From CAYUKK01 sp964445305 (GTDB lineage Bacteria > Acidobacteriota > Aminicenantia > Aminicenantales > UBA8522), in NCBI GenBank assembly GCA_964445305.1, contig CAYUKK010000223.1, positions 1 through 13,629 on the forward strand: a DNA stretch of 13,629 nt, written 5' to 3'. Each line of letters starts with the position of its first letter. Within the stretch, counting starts at the first letter, position 1. Made by a program: the position numbers and the translations under genes. Positions 12,541 to 13,629 of this stretch are shown one piece after another. The notes below the pieces were generated by a model. It was not told the DNA's origin. It saw only the letters and a program-made list of their open reading frames with translations, and ran no database searches.

Positions 12541-13629
12541 CAAACGGGGGTGGGATACTTGAGCTCGCTGAAGAGGATACGAAACTCGGTGCCGGGCTGA
12601 CGATGGATTTCCAGAGTGGCATCAAGCTGCTGGACCAGGAGGGTGATAATTTGCAAGCCGAGAGTTGAAGTCTTGTTTATATCCAAATCTTCAGCCAGGC
12701 CAATTCCATCATCGCGAACCGAGAGGAGCAACCTGTTTTCGCCCTGACGTTTGAACTGAACATAGATCTCCCCCTCTCGGCCATCGGGAAAAGCGTGCTT
12801 CAGGGAGTTGGAGACCAGCTCATTGAGGATGAGGCCGCAAGGGATAGCCGTGTTGATGTCCAGTTGGATGGCTTCCACTTCCTCGCGGAGATGGATTCGG
12901 CTCGAGTCGATTTGGTGGACATGGCAAAGATGGTAAACCAGGCTCCTGATGTATTCAGAAAAGTCGATCCGGGAGAGGTCACCCGACCGGTAAAGCTTTT
13001 CATGGACAAGGGCCATCGACCGGACTCGGTTTTGGCATTCTTTGAAAACCTTGAGAATGGCCGGGTCAGAAAGGGAGCGGCTTTGGAGGTTGAGCAGGCT
13101 GGAGATAACCTGGAGGTTATTCTTGACGCGATGATGGATTTCGCGGAGGAGAACCTCCTTCTCCCGCAGCGAAGCTTTGATCCTCTCCTCGGCCAGCTTG
13201 CGCTGAGTGACGTCCCGAATGATGCCCCGGAAGCCGACCGGTTGATTATCAGGTCCCCTCATGAGAGAAACGGAGAATTCAGCGTGATGCTTGTTCCCAT
13301 CCGCCGTTTTGACCTCGAGCTCGACCAGGTTGACCGGCTCTCCCGTTTTGAAAACCCGGTTGAAGACCGAATAAATCCGGCGCGCGCTGGGCTCGTCCAT
13401 GTATTCCCGGTTGTTCATGCCGAGGACTTTCTCCATGGGGTAGCCGAGCATCCGGCACAGCGAATCATTGGCGAAGGTGAAATTTCCTGCCAGGTCGACC
13501 TCGTAATAGCCCTCCTGGATATTTTCGATGATGGTCCGGTATTTCTCCAGGCTCTCCCGCAGAGCCAGTTCTTTTTGTCGGCTGTCAAGAACGTGGGCGA
13601 TGTAACGAGCCAGGGATTGAAGAACAGCG
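12540..13629 (-). CDS. PAS-domain sensor histidine kinase (HisKA_2 type), 5' end missing
   Basis: The frame is open to the right edge, so 362 residues of the C-terminal part are visible; an internal ATG at 13451 is not the true start because PAS sequence continues upstream of it (EGYYEVDLAGNFTFANDSLC). Order: the end of an upstream domain (ARYIAHVLDSRQ, possibly a GAF or PocR-type sensor); a PAS domain (about visible residues 27-145) ending in FRGIIRDVTQRK; a HisKA_2 dimerisation/phosphoacceptor domain with EIHHRVKNNLQVISSLLNLQ (from about 163; the phosphorylated His is in the HH pair at 165-166); and an HATPase domain with N-box ILNELVSNSLKHAF, DDGIGL and TLGLQIITLLVQQL. No receiver or DNA-binding domain follows. 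No transmembrane helix is in the visible part. Kinases of this class usually pass phosphate to a separate response regulator, which is not in the window. Its terminator directly precedes the operon promoter. Confidence 0.93.
   Translation of the reverse strand, partial: AVLQSLARYIAHVLDSRQKELALRESLEKYRTIIENIQEGYYEVDLAGNFTFANDSLCRMLGYPMEKVLGMNNREYMDEPSARRIYSVFNRVFKTGEPVNLVELEVKTADGNKHHAEFSVSLMRGPDNQPVGFRGIIRDVTQRKLAEERIKASLREKEVLLREIHHRVKNNLQVISSLLNLQSRSLSDPAILKVFKECQNRVRSMALVHEKLYRSGDLSRIDFSEYIRSLVYHLCHVHQIDSSRIHLREEVEAIQLDINTAIPCGLILNELVSNSLKHAFPDGREGEIYVQFKRQGENRLLLSVRDDGIGLAEDLDINKTSTLGLQIITLLVQQLDATLEIHRQPGTEFRILFSELKYPTPV

Noticed and set aside
12355..12625. Small minus-strand frames downstream of the sensor kinase
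   Set aside because: They overlap the kinase end, terminator and operon promoter, are low in complexity, and have no supporting ribosome binding site that I could see.
1..13629. CRISPR arrays, tRNA or rRNA genes, insertion sequences, phage genes
   Set aside because: No regularly spaced repeats, cloverleaf or rRNA sequence, transposase or integrase was seen on either strand.

Overview
This window is densely coded DNA, GC-rich by eye, with every supported gene on the minus strand; the genes run from high to low coordinates. Clear AGGAGG-type ribosome binding sites, ATGA and TGATG gene overlaps, Tat-type and Sec-type export signals, CXXCH c-type hemes and two sigma70-like promoters all indicate a bacterium. 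The gene mix fits an uncultured environmental lineage such as Acidobacteriota (including Aminicenantes) or the Planctomycetes/Verrucomicrobia: Gfo/Idh/MocA oxidoreductases with a TIM-barrel isomerase, a Tat-exported EKE-type oxidoreductase, a discoidin-like lipid- or sugar-binding fold, an Agl23-type GT-C protein, a heptaheme cytochrome and PAS sensor kinases. There is no rRNA, tRNA or marker protein, so the phylum is only a guess.

Layout in transcription order: (1) the 3' part of a PAS/HisKA_2 sensor histidine kinase (right edge to 12540), followed at once by a probable hairpin terminator; (2) a sigma70-like promoter (12343-12371), a leader hairpin and a strong ribosome binding site; (3) a tightly packed run of eight genes from 12286 to 2502: Gfo/Idh/MocA dehydrogenase, sugar-phosphate isomerase/epimerase-like TIM barrel, Tat-signal Gfo/Idh/MocA protein, heptaheme c-type cytochrome with a C-terminal membrane anchor, five-helix cytochrome-b-like membrane protein, ApbE FMN transferase, secreted discoidin-fold protein, and Agl23-type GT-C membrane protein. 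The gaps are 13, -4, 14, -4, -1, 33 and -4 bases, so one transcript is likely; (4) a structured, repeat-like non-coding stretch (2236-2416) and a near-consensus promoter (2177-2205); (5) the 5' part of a second sensor, a Cache-type membrane protein with at least three PAS domains, running off the left edge.

The operon looks like two modules joined together. Two Gfo/Idh proteins and a TIM-barrel isomerase are typical of oxidation and epimerisation of sugars, polyols or glycosides. The next three genes look like a periplasmic/membrane electron-transfer chain: multiheme cytochrome, membrane cytochrome b, and the enzyme that covalently attaches FMN to exported redox proteins. My working hypothesis is that sugar-derived oxidation on the outer side of the membrane is wired to a quinone-linked heme conduit. 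This is inferred from gene order and export signals only. Both flanking sensors could control it, but nothing in the sequence proves that.
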